Assembly (NCBI GenBank): GCA_046590705.1
Contig: JBKJUK010000040.1
Coordinates: forward strand, 1-12,899
Length of the DNA stretch: 12,899 bases
Reading direction: 5' to 3'
Source of the DNA: JBKJUK01 sp046590705
Lineage (GTDB): Bacteria; Acidobacteriota; Thermoanaerobaculia; Gp7-AA8
Both the position numbers and the translations under genes were made by a program. The notes beneath the pieces were generated by a model that did no database searches, had not been told where the DNA came from, and saw only the letters and a program-made list of their open reading frames with translations. Position 1 is the first letter of the stretch. Every line of letters begins with the position of its first letter. This document shows positions 1 to 6,469 of this stretch, piece by piece.

Positions 1-456
1 GTCGTAGATGCGGACGACTCCTTCTTCGCGCAGCACACGATCATCGATGAACGGGGAACCCGCGTGCAGCTTCAGTCCTATGCCGAAGTGAGTATCGTGA
101 TAGAGGTTGGCACCCGTGGAAATGATCCAGTCGATGAATCCGTGCTCAATCAATGGAATCAGACAGGACTTCCCCATTCCGGTCGGCGTGAGAGCACCAG
201 TGAGTGACACGCCAACCGTGCAGTCATCAGCCAGCATCTTGCGCGTGTAGAGCTGACAGGCCTCGCGCAGACGGCCACCGTTGTAGGAAGTGAAGACACG
301 GTCGACCAGATCGGCTGCCGACTCCCCTTTGATGACGGGGTCGGGGTAGATGCGCGCGCCCTGCAGCAGACGAGACTTCCCTTCCGGCTTCTTCTCGGCG
401 ACCTTCTTCTTCGCTGGCGATGTAGTCTTTTTCGGGTTTGGTGTTCTCGATCCCAT
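1..456 (-). CDS. Deoxyhypusine synthase-family protein (N-terminal 152 residues, cut by window edge)
   Basis: The frame is open from ATG at 456 down to base 1, so only the first 152 residues are visible. The N-terminal ~35 residues are Lys/Ser/Pro-rich and look disordered. After that the sequence matches bacterial deoxyhypusine-synthase-like proteins: a segment reading GALTPTGMGKS, followed by IEHGFIDWIISTGANLYHD and a HFGIGLKLH stretch, corresponding to the NAD-binding Rossmann-type half. The catalytic lysine of this family lies towards the C-terminus, outside the window. Eukaryotic and archaeal members modify eIF5A with spermidine; many bacterial relatives make homospermidine or have unknown substrates, so the reaction here is not settled. 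A GGGGA Shine-Dalgarno sits just upstream of the ATG. A possible -10 (TACACT, minus strand, 508-513) lies in the 140-bp gap before it; I see no good -35. It may also be read through from the exported-protein gene upstream. Confidence 0.85.
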   Translation of the reverse strand, partial: MGSRTPNPKKTTSPAKKKVAEKKPEGKSRLLQGARIYPDPVIKGESAADLVDRVFTSYNGGRLREACQLYTRKMLADDCTVGVSLTGALTPTGMGKSCLIPLIEHGFIDWIISTGANLYHDTHFGIGLKLHAGSPFIDDRVLREEGVVRIYD

Positions 457-596
457 CAGATTCCCCACGCGTCAGATTTGCCCTGCGCGGGGCGGAGACG
501 CGAAGTCAGTGTACATGCGCGCCGCCCCCGATTCACACAGTCTGTCTCGACGAAAGCGTCCGGACTTCGCTCAGTGATCACGAATTGCCACAGGAC

Positions 597-1166
597 TCAC
601 TCCTTGATGAAACGGAGACCATTCAGCAGCGACTTCAAATGCGCGGCGCCCTGATACGACCAGACGTTGTAGAGGCACTCTTCACCGACAACCGAAAGAA
701 ACGCCAGATGTTTCGGACCCACGTTTCCCTCGAGTCCATAACCGGCCGAGCTTCCGTCACGCCATTCGATCTTTGCGGGCCAGCCGGTGGAGACGTTGTC
801 AGCGGTCACGCCAGTGCCGGCCACGCCGAACGATCCGCGTCCGCAGGACGCGCAGAAGTTGCCCTCCTCATCGGAGCCCGGCTGTCCCATCTGGTCGAAC
901 GCGACGGCCCATCCTCCGGAAAACTTCGCTGGTCGCGGAGTTGCCTCCGATGAGACGACTTGCGGAATGAGTGTCAGCGCCGCACACGCGCTGCGATTCT
1001 CGGCTTTCCGCCATTCTGTGAGAATCACGGACGCAGACTGATCAGACGCTGCAACAGGAGCGTCCGCCCAGGGCGCGGGCTCACGAGTGTCGCCACGCGA
1101 TGGAGCCGAGGCGCAGGCTGTACCGAGGACGAACACACTGAGATACGTGACCAGCTGAACGTTCAT
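597..1166 (-). CDS. Exported protein of unknown function, possible lipoprotein
   Basis: I do not recognise the family. From ATG 1166 the product is 189 residues and starts with a hydrophobic segment ending in VLGTACASAP, which resembles a signal peptide. The cysteine does not sit in a textbook lipobox (position -3 is Gly, not Leu), so type I cleavage after ACA or ASA is as likely as lipidation. The rest is soluble-looking, with four further cysteines (SACAAL, a close pair FCASC, and EECLYN) that could form disulfides in the periplasm. It ends in a compact LLNGLRFIKE tail. The start is uncertain. ATG 1166 has a GGAG ten bases upstream but a signal peptide without basic residues. An in-frame ATG at 1220 (MKLVSLSTLHR...) supplies basic residues and begins only 15 bp after the upstream stop. 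It follows the GGDEF-EAL gene on the same strand and is probably co-transcribed with it. Confidence 0.6.
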   Translation of the reverse strand: MNVQLVTYLSVFVLGTACASAPSRGDTREPAPWADAPVAASDQSASVILTEWRKAENRSACAALTLIPQVVSSEATPRPAKFSGGWAVAFDQMGQPGSDEEGNFCASCGRGSFGVAGTGVTADNVSTGWPAKIEWRDGSSAGYGLEGNVGPKHLAFLSVVGEECLYNVWSYQGAAHLKSLLNGLRFIKE

Positions 1167-1235
1167 GGATACGAGGCTCCAGACTGACCGGTGGAGTGTA
1201 GAGAGTGAGACTAGTTTCATCTCGGCACTCAACTC

Positions 1236-4154
1236 CTAGACGCGCTCGCCACTGCGCACAGCGGCGTATGGTGAGTGGCTGTGAAGCAGAAGCTGCTCGA
1301 GATCCGCGGCAGGAATCGGCCGCGAGAACAGAAAGCCCTGCATTTCGTCACAACTTTCGTTGCGAAGAAACGCAAGCTGTTCCTCAGTCTCAACACCCTC
1401 ACCAACGATTTTCAGCTTCAGGCTGCGTGCGAGCGCGGCCACAGCCGAAACGATGGTCGCGTCGTTCGGGTCGATGGTCAGATCCTGCACGAAGGTGCGA
1501 TCGATCTTGATCGTGTCGAACGGGAAGCGCGTCAGGTAAACGAGTGACGAATGTCCGGTTCCGAAGTCGTCTACGGCGATGGTGGCACCCATGGCCTTGA
1601 GCTGGCGAAGTGTTCGAATGGTCAACTCGACGTTCTGCATGGCCACCGTTTCGGTGATCTCGAATTCGAGTTGACTGGCGTCGAAACGTGTCTTCGCGAG
1701 AATGCGTTCGATGGAGGGAACAAGTTCGCCGTATTGGATCTGGCGAGCCGACAGATTAATGGCCAGTCGGAGTTTGTGACCAGACTGGTGCCAGGCCCCG
1801 ACCTGTGCACAGGCCGTTTCGAGGACCCACTCTCCAATGGGAACAATCAGACGTGTTTCCTCAGCCAGAGGGATGAACTCATCCGGACGGATGAGACCGA
1901 ATTCCGGATCCTGCCATCGCAACAGAGCCTCGACCCCCACGATGGACAAGTCGGCCCCTCGCAGCAGAGGCTGATAATGCAGCACGAACTCCTCTCGTTC
2001 GATGGCGCGATGCAGCCTGGTCTCCATGGAAAGACGGTTCTGATATCGTTCCTTGAGGACGGGTACATACAGTTGCAGCGTATTGCGTCCGAGCTCTTTG
2101 GCCCGATACATTGCTCCGTCGGATGCTTTGAGAAGCGCGTCCGCCGTCACCCCGTCGTGCGGGGAAATGGCGATTCCAATGCTCGTCGTCACATAAAGCT
2201 GCTGCCCGTCGATATTGAACGGAGCCGCCATGGCCTTGAGAATTGTGTGACCCACAGACGTCGCTGCTTCGGCGTTGCTCACGTGAGGCATGAGCAGAGT
2301 GAATTCGTCACCACCCACACGGGCGACGGTGTCCGTCGTTTCGACGCAAAGCAACAGACGTCGCCCGACTTCGCAAAGCAGCCGATCACCGACATCGTGA
2401 CCCAGGGTGTCGTTGATCCGCTTGAAGTGATCGAGGTCGAGGAAGAAAACGGAAATCCCACTCCCATTTTTCCGGTCATGTGCGAGTGCCACTGCGAGCC
2501 GATCGCGAAAGAGGGTCCTGTTCGGCAGATCGGTCAGTGGGTCATGGAAGGCCTGGTACTGCATGCGTTCTTCGTTGCGCCTGCGATCCGTTACATCGCG
2601 ATCCGTTCCCCGAAACCCAACGAGTCTCCCCTCACGATCGAAATGCGGGACACCGTTACATTCAAGGTATCGCCAGCTGCCATTTCTATGACGCATCTGG
2701 AGGACCACGTCGGTCCACCCAACCTGTTTTGCCTTCGCTCGCTGAAATCGATCGGCGACAGCAAGATGGGTTTCCTCGTGCATGAGATCGAACGTATTGA
2801 CGCCGAGAATCTGGTCGACGCGATAGCCGAGTACCTCGTTTACCGCCGGATTGGAGTAAGTCACCCGGCCCTCGAGGTCAATCGCCCAGATCCACTCGGT
2901 GGTGGTCTCCACGATCGAACGAAATCTCTCTTCACTCTCTCGCAGAGCGCGCTCGGCCCGCCGATGCTCAGTGACATCCTGAATGATTCCCAGAATGCCA
3001 TTCAGCCTGCCGTTGGCAGCGTACAGACCGGCACTCGAGAAGGACACATTGATCTGCGTTCCGTCACGGCGGCGCAACTCATGTTCGACTCCATTTCTGG
3101 TTTCCACCCCAACCAGTTCGCTCTCGCTGAACAGCGTGTTGAGTGGTTTACCGATCGCCTCTGCAGCACTCCAGCCGAGGATCGCGCTCGCGGCCTCGTT
3201 CCAGGTTTCGACAAGGCCTGAGCGGCCGAAGCTGATGATACCAAGGGGTGAGGAAGCGACCAGAGTTTCCAGTTCACCGTGAAGTCGCCGGAGTTCCTGC
3301 TCGGCAGTGGTTCGCTCAGTGATGTCGATAAACGTCCCCTGAAGAGTCTCCTGTTCGCCCTCCATGACCAGCGCGGCATTTTCCAGGAAAGATCCGATCG
3401 TTCCATCAGCCCGTCTGAGTCGAATCTCATGATTGAAAACCGCCCCGTCCCGCCGCAGGAGGTTGACGAATCGTTCACGTTCCCCGATTTCGTCGTAGTA
3501 GTCCTCGGCAGGTCTGTTGCGTACCTGCTCCGCGCTGTCGAAACGGAAGATCTTGAGAAATGCGTCGTTGAACTCGAGCACCGCTCCGCCGAGACTTGAA
3601 CGAAAGACACCCGCCAGGTTCCGTTCGAAGAGCTGCCGGTATCGCTGCTCGGAGAGGACCAGCGCTTCTTCGGAGCGGCGGGTACTGCTGACGTCCTCGA
3701 GAAACACCGCCACCCGATTCGACGACATGCGGACCGCGCGGGAATGATAAGTTCCACCTGTGGCACTCTGGTCCGGCCTGGTCCATTTGAAGGTTTCGGT
3801 CGTTCCGCTCTCCAGTACGCGAAGACAGGCTTGAACCAGTTCTTTGTCGGAAGGCGACGGAAGGAGACCGCTGATTTCGCGCTGCAGAAGTTCTCCAGCT
3901 GGTGCGCCAAGGAAGGCAGCAGCGATCGGATTCACAGTTACCAGTCGGAGAACGTCCGGAGACTGTTCACTCCGTTGCCAGACACAGACGCCGAGAGGCA
4001 TCGACTCGACGATCTGCTCTTCGAGTTTGACGGCGGTACTGTATGGGGAGCTGGCGCGCACCTTCGCGCCATCTCTCGTCTCGACGGCGCCCTGCTCAGA
4101 GGAGTCGCCTGACGATGCAGGAGTGAACTCCGGCCTTTCACTGCTCGGGGACAT
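1236..4154 (-). CDS. PAS(x4)-GGDEF-EAL sensor protein (c-di-GMP cyclase/phosphodiesterase)
   Basis: A 972-residue protein with no membrane segment, so probably a cytoplasmic sensor. Four PAS-type units can be traced at roughly 45-160, 165-285, 290-405 and 410-530; the last three end in the usual DITER / DVTEHR / DVTDRR boundary motifs. The GGDEF domain (~540-705) has an intact RVGGDEF at about 613-617, so cyclase activity is possible. The inhibitory RxxD site before it reads ETTD, so product inhibition through that site is probably lost. The EAL domain (~715-960) keeps EALLRW (E742), the NLS asparagine, EITET, DDFGTG, KIDRTF, EGVE and the MQGF glutamine, so c-di-GMP hydrolysis is likely. The ATG at 4154 has AGGA seven bases upstream and lies behind an extended -10 promoter. 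The product probably adjusts c-di-GMP in response to an unknown ligand; which activity dominates cannot be read from sequence. Confidence 0.95.
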   Translation of the reverse strand: MSPSSERPEFTPASSGDSSEQGAVETRDGAKVRASSPYSTAVKLEEQIVESMPLGVCVWQRSEQSPDVLRLVTVNPIAAAFLGAPAGELLQREISGLLPSPSDKELVQACLRVLESGTTETFKWTRPDQSATGGTYHSRAVRMSSNRVAVFLEDVSSTRRSEEALVLSEQRYRQLFERNLAGVFRSSLGGAVLEFNDAFLKIFRFDSAEQVRNRPAEDYYDEIGERERFVNLLRRDGAVFNHEIRLRRADGTIGSFLENAALVMEGEQETLQGTFIDITERTTAEQELRRLHGELETLVASSPLGIISFGRSGLVETWNEAASAILGWSAAEAIGKPLNTLFSESELVGVETRNGVEHELRRRDGTQINVSFSSAGLYAANGRLNGILGIIQDVTEHRRAERALRESEERFRSIVETTTEWIWAIDLEGRVTYSNPAVNEVLGYRVDQILGVNTFDLMHEETHLAVADRFQRAKAKQVGWTDVVLQMRHRNGSWRYLECNGVPHFDREGRLVGFRGTDRDVTDRRRNEERMQYQAFHDPLTDLPNRTLFRDRLAVALAHDRKNGSGISVFFLDLDHFKRINDTLGHDVGDRLLCEVGRRLLLCVETTDTVARVGGDEFTLLMPHVSNAEAATSVGHTILKAMAAPFNIDGQQLYVTTSIGIAISPHDGVTADALLKASDGAMYRAKELGRNTLQLYVPVLKERYQNRLSMETRLHRAIEREEFVLHYQPLLRGADLSIVGVEALLRWQDPEFGLIRPDEFIPLAEETRLIVPIGEWVLETACAQVGAWHQSGHKLRLAINLSARQIQYGELVPSIERILAKTRFDASQLEFEITETVAMQNVELTIRTLRQLKAMGATIAVDDFGTGHSSLVYLTRFPFDTIKIDRTFVQDLTIDPNDATIVSAVAALARSLKLKIVGEGVETEEQLAFLRNESCDEMQGFLFSRPIPAADLEQLLLHSHSPYAAVRSGERV

Positions 4155-4185
4155 GACTTTCCTGGTTCTCTTGATCGAATTCGAG

Positions 4186-4194
4186 ATTATGTCA
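4186..4194 (-). promoter_or_regulatory. Candidate extended -10 promoter for the GGDEF-EAL gene
   Basis: On the minus strand the bases read TGACATAAT, an extended -10 (TGn) followed by a 5/6 match to TATAAT. No convincing -35 lies 17 bp upstream, as is common for extended -10 promoters. Transcription would start near 4179, giving a leader of about 25 bases before the ATG at 4154. Judged by eye only. Confidence 0.4.
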
Positions 4195-4318
4195 CGAGTT
4201 CCGCGGCGCCACCCCTCACCTCAGATCAGTCAATGAACTTTCCTTCACGAAAACGGCGCTTGAGGACAGGTTGTCCCTGTACCGCCCTTCTCTCTCGCGA
4301 AGCGCCGGCGCTTCCCCG

Positions 4319-4324
4319 TACAAT
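4319..4324 (+). promoter_or_regulatory. Possible -10 box for the pilin gene
   Basis: TACAAT matches the -10 consensus at 5 of 6 bases and would start transcription about 14 bases before the pilin ATG. There is no recognisable -35 at normal spacing, so this is weak. A small inverted repeat, ggaca-ggt-tgtcc at 4264-4276, lies upstream and could be an operator or chance. Confidence 0.22.
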
Positions 4325-4344
4325 CGTTTTTACACGGAGAGAAC

Positions 4345-4845
4345 ATGAAAAATGCTTCGAAGCGTTCTTCGATCGGGCTTTCGCTCATCGAGTTGCTGGT
4401 GGTTCTGGCCATCGTCGGAATCCTTTCGGCCATCGCGATCTTCAACTACAGGCAGGGAATCGAACGCACGAAACAGAAACGGACGATGGCGGATATAAGG
4501 ACCATCGCGTCGGCGTGGGAATCGAGAGCTTCCGAGAGGGGAAACTACAACGCTGCGGGAGTTACCCTGTTCACCTGGCCCGCTAACCCGGTTTCCGAGC
4601 AGGAGATGCAGGTCCTGTTGTCGCCCACGTGGATTCGGCAACTGCCGATGAAGGACGGCTGGGAACGAAAGCTGGATTTCGCGCTCGACGAAGGGGTAGG
4701 CGCAGCGCAGCGAGCGGGGGTCTATGCCATTCGATCGCGTGGACGCGACGGCGCGATCGATCCGCAGTATCCAATTTCCGAGACTACAGAGATCGACTGC
4801 GACATTGTTTTCTCCAACGGAATGTTCACCGTCCGACCGAAATAG
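4345..4845 (+). CDS. Type IV pilin / GspG-like pseudopilin with prepilin leader
   Basis: A 166-residue prepilin. The basic leader MKNASKRSSIG (11 residues) is followed by LSLIELLVVLAIVGILSAIAI, the class III signal cleaved by prepilin peptidase after Gly11. The mature protein keeps Glu at position 5 (E16), needed for assembly, but begins with Leu rather than the usual Phe. A helix (ADIRTIASAWESRASE) and a C-terminal beta region ending DIVFSNGMFTVRP resemble GspG-like pseudopilins. It would be anchored in the inner membrane and assembled into a type IV pilus or type II secretion pseudopilus. GGAGAG stands just upstream of the ATG. No pilus assembly genes (ATPase, platform protein, secretin, peptidase) are in the window, so it depends on machinery encoded elsewhere. 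It is divergent from the GGDEF-EAL gene, and an insertion sequence begins shortly after its stop codon. No terminator is visible before that element. Confidence 0.9.
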   Translation: MKNASKRSSIGLSLIELLVVLAIVGILSAIAIFNYRQGIERTKQKRTMADIRTIASAWESRASERGNYNAAGVTLFTWPANPVSEQEMQVLLSPTWIRQLPMKDGWERKLDFALDEGVGAAQRAGVYAIRSRGRDGAIDPQYPISETTEIDCDIVFSNGMFTVRPK

Positions 4846-4871
4846 CTCACTACACTAGCCAGTAGTTCTCA

Positions 4872-4917
4872 TGTATCAGCACATCGTGCACAGGTTCTTG
4901 TATCAACACATCGTGCA
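4872..4917 (+). repeat. Left terminal inverted repeat, two tandem 19-bp units
   Basis: The outer unit 4872-4890 (tgtatcagcacatcgtgca) and inner unit 4899-4917 (tgtatcaacacatcgtgca) differ at one base and are set 27 bp apart, centre to centre. The following gtgac also nearly matches the right end (gtaac). Confidence 0.9.
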
Positions 4918-4981
4918 GTGACGGCGCGGCAGAAGATTAGCAGAGGTGGTCGTTTCGTTGGTGGTAGCGCTGTGGGAGCTG

Positions 4982-5017
4982 TGGAAAACGTCGGCGTTCG
5001 TTGGCCGCCGTTTTCCA
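4982..5017. repeat. Hairpin inside the insertion sequence, left subterminal
   Basis: Perfect 9-bp arms tggaaaacg (4982-4990) and cgttttcca (5009-5017), continued after one mismatch by cggc (4992-4995) pairing gccg (5004-5007), with an 8-base loop. It lies between the transposase stop and the left end. No T-run follows on either strand, so it is not a standard intrinsic terminator. Confidence 0.6.
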
Positions 5018-5018
5018 A

Positions 5019-5061
5019 GTGTTGTGGGAAGGCGCGGTTTCCTCGCGGCTTTCCACAACAC
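5019..5061. repeat. Second, larger hairpin inside the insertion sequence
   Basis: Arms 5019-5036 and 5044-5061 pair over 18 positions with about two mismatches, starting with a perfect gtgttgtgg/ccacaacac, around a 7-base loop. It follows the 4982-5017 hairpin by one base. It may block read-through into or out of the transposase gene. Confidence 0.6.
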
Positions 5062-5097
5062 GTCAGATTCCATAGCCGTGGCTCTGCCGTGCGGTCC

Positions 5098-6258
5098 CTA
5101 ACGGAGCTTGTAATCGAAGGTGGTGATCGGCTTTCCGTCGATGACGACCGTGAGTTGCTGATCAGTCACGTCGATGGTGGCTGTCACGTATTCGTAGGTA
5201 GCCGCTGACGGGAGCTTGAAGCGCTCTCCGAAGATGTCGAGCACCCGGTCACTTCGAATGAACCTGATGAGGTGATATCGGCCTGAGGTCGGCTTCGAAA
5301 TGGGCATCTTCGGGCAGTCGGCCGTGGCCGGAAATCGCAGAACGACGTTCGTCCGCCTTAGTGCCTCGTTCGGGCAGACACCGCCCGTTTTTGAGTACCG
5401 CCACTTCGAGTTGATCTTGCCCTCGAACTCTCTGGCCGCGTCTTGGAGAGCCTCGAAGCCAGTGAGGCGGATCCTTGCAAGGAACTTCTGCTGCCAATGG
5501 TCGTTGAACTTCTCCACTACTCCGTTTCGCCATGGCTCGGCCGGTGGGATGAACAGGGGCTCGACTCCGTTGTGGAGACACAGCCGCATCATCTGGCTCA
5601 TTCCGCGCGGATGCAGGCGGCTTCCCCAGAACACGAGCTCATTATCGACCTGGTAGATCTTCGGCAGCCCGAGTCGCCCCCACGTCTCCCATACTGCCGG
5701 AATCACCGAGTCCGCAGCGCGTGCTTTGATCGGTATCGTTGCCGCACGCGCGGTGATCACATCGGCCGTATTGAGCGAGTAAAAGCGCACCCCGCCATCT
5801 ATGTAACGAGGACCGACGAAGTCGCTCTGCTGGACATCGTTTGGTTGTCGTGTTTCAGGGGTGGGGTATTTATGCCCTTTGCTCTGGTAGCTGGTCGGCT
5901 CACGCTCAAAGCATCCGCGCGTCCGAAGAATCCGATTCACCGTCGCGGTAGACGGAGCCGCGATGTTCTTCTCCTGCAGTTCCCACACGATCGACTGCGC
6001 TCCCGAGAACGCCCCCTCGCGAACCAGCTCCTGTCGGGCAGCGACTATGAGCTCTTCGATCGTTTCGGACGTCTTGTCCCGTAAGTTCTCGGGACGCCTC
6101 GACCTCTCCTGCCACCACTCGCCGCCCGAGGCCGCGCGATCTATCCACTTGTACAACCACCGAGCGGACTTCCCCAGGCTCGCACAAATCGAATCCACAT
6201 CTTCACCGCTCTTGTACCGATCCACTGCCCATCGCCGTTCCATCTCAAGCCTCTGCAT
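5098..6258 (-). CDS. DDE transposase with N-terminal HTH and integrase core
   Basis: A 386-residue transposase that would cut and join the ends of the surrounding element. Residues ~8-42 form a helix-turn-helix (SICASLGKSARWLYKWI). A second predicted DNA-binding helical region, HTH_29/33-like, runs to ~115. The rve-type catalytic core follows, with D146 (QQSDFVGP), D205 (QVDNELVF) and E249 (PWRNGVVEKF) all present. The D205-E249 gap is 43 residues, longer than the ~35 usual in IS3/IS481 enzymes, with the extra length around FWGSRLHPRGM. A ~100-residue C-terminal beta-rich tail follows. Nothing is truncated or frameshifted. A strong GGAGG is four bases before the ATG, inside a hairpin (6263-6281). 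The overall type is closest to IS481; an exact ISfinder group cannot be assigned by eye. Confidence 0.92.
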   Translation of the reverse strand: MQRLEMERRWAVDRYKSGEDVDSICASLGKSARWLYKWIDRAASGGEWWQERSRRPENLRDKTSETIEELIVAARQELVREGAFSGAQSIVWELQEKNIAAPSTATVNRILRTRGCFEREPTSYQSKGHKYPTPETRQPNDVQQSDFVGPRYIDGGVRFYSLNTADVITARAATIPIKARAADSVIPAVWETWGRLGLPKIYQVDNELVFWGSRLHPRGMSQMMRLCLHNGVEPLFIPPAEPWRNGVVEKFNDHWQQKFLARIRLTGFEALQDAAREFEGKINSKWRYSKTGGVCPNEALRRTNVVLRFPATADCPKMPISKPTSGRYHLIRFIRSDRVLDIFGERFKLPSAATYEYVTATIDVTDQQLTVVIDGKPITTFDYKLR

Positions 6259-6262
6259 TTAG

Positions 6263-6281
6263 CCTCCGAATCTTTCGGAAG
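6263..6281 (-). promoter_or_regulatory. Hairpin that masks the transposase Shine-Dalgarno
   Basis: In the minus-strand RNA the sequence is CUUCCGAA-AGA-UUCGGAGG: an 8-bp stem (one G-U pair) with a 3-base loop. The 3' arm contains the whole GGAGG ribosome-binding site, which is followed by CUAA and the AUG at 6258. Folding would hide the site and lower transposase translation. Confidence 0.5.
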
Positions 6282-6302
6282 CATTACGCCGCTTGGAGTT
6301 AC

Positions 6303-6348
6303 TGCACGATGTGTTGATACACTTTTCTGTGCACGATCTATTGATACA
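6303..6348 (-). repeat. Right terminal inverted repeat, two tandem 19-bp units
   Basis: Read on the minus strand, the outer unit 6348-6330 is tgtatcaatagatcgtgca and the inner unit 6321-6303 is tgtatcaacacatcgtgca. The inner unit is identical to the left inner unit; the outer units differ from each other at three bases. The 8-bp spacer is the same length as on the left, and both spacers begin cag when read inward from the tips. Confidence 0.9.
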
Positions 6349-6469
6349 CGTCAAGTAGTTAGTAGCCAGTAACCAGTGGTGAAAAACAGGAAACGTCTGG
6401 CGTAGCGGCCGCTTTCGCGGTCTTCCGCGAAGTGCACCGTAGAGCGGGCGCGCGTTACGTGCCTACTCG
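6349..6469. other. Gap between insertion sequence and mrp, with degenerate 7-bp repeats and a hairpin
   Basis: The first part (6354-6377) is a degenerate 7-bp tandem tract (agtagtt, agtagcc, agtaacc, agt). Further on, ttcgcgg-tctt-ccgcgaa at 6414-6431 forms a 7-bp hairpin just downstream of the mrp stop codon, beside a gcggccgc palindrome. It could mark the 3' end of the mrp operon transcript but has no T-run. No gene seen. Confidence 0.4.

Larger units (their letters stand above)
4872..6348. mobile_element. Insertion sequence, IS481/IS3-like DDE type, apparently intact
   Basis: About 1.48 kb bounded by terminal inverted repeats, carrying one complete transposase gene on the minus strand. 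Each end holds two copies of a 19-bp word (inner copies identical: tgtatcaacacatcgtgca) separated by 8 bp, so the ends match over about 50 bp. Both visible tips read TGTATC. No direct repeat abuts these tips exactly. A 7-bp direct repeat agtagtt lies at 4861-4867 and 6354-6360, four bases outside the left tip and five outside the right; if that is the target duplication, the element is 4868-6353. The element fills the convergent space between the pilin and mrp genes and disrupts neither. Intact ends and an uninterrupted gene suggest recent arrival or continued activity. Confidence 0.9.

Noticed and set aside
1551..3221. Open frame of 556 codons on the plus strand, antisense to the GGDEF-EAL gene
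   Set aside because: It lies wholly opposite a gene with clear domains, and its translation shows no recognisable family; long antisense frames are common opposite GC-rich genes.
3002..3910. Open frame of 302 codons on the minus strand inside the GGDEF-EAL gene in another frame
   Set aside because: The translation is rich in Arg, Ser and Pro, typical of an out-of-frame shadow of the PAS region.
4872..6348. A larger mobile element with cargo genes
   Set aside because: The inverted repeats enclose only the transposase; the flanking genes look like ordinary chromosome and no second pair of ends was seen.
6414..6431. Intrinsic terminator for the mrp operon
   Set aside because: A good hairpin, but no T-run follows on the minus strand, so I list it only as a hairpin in the gap.
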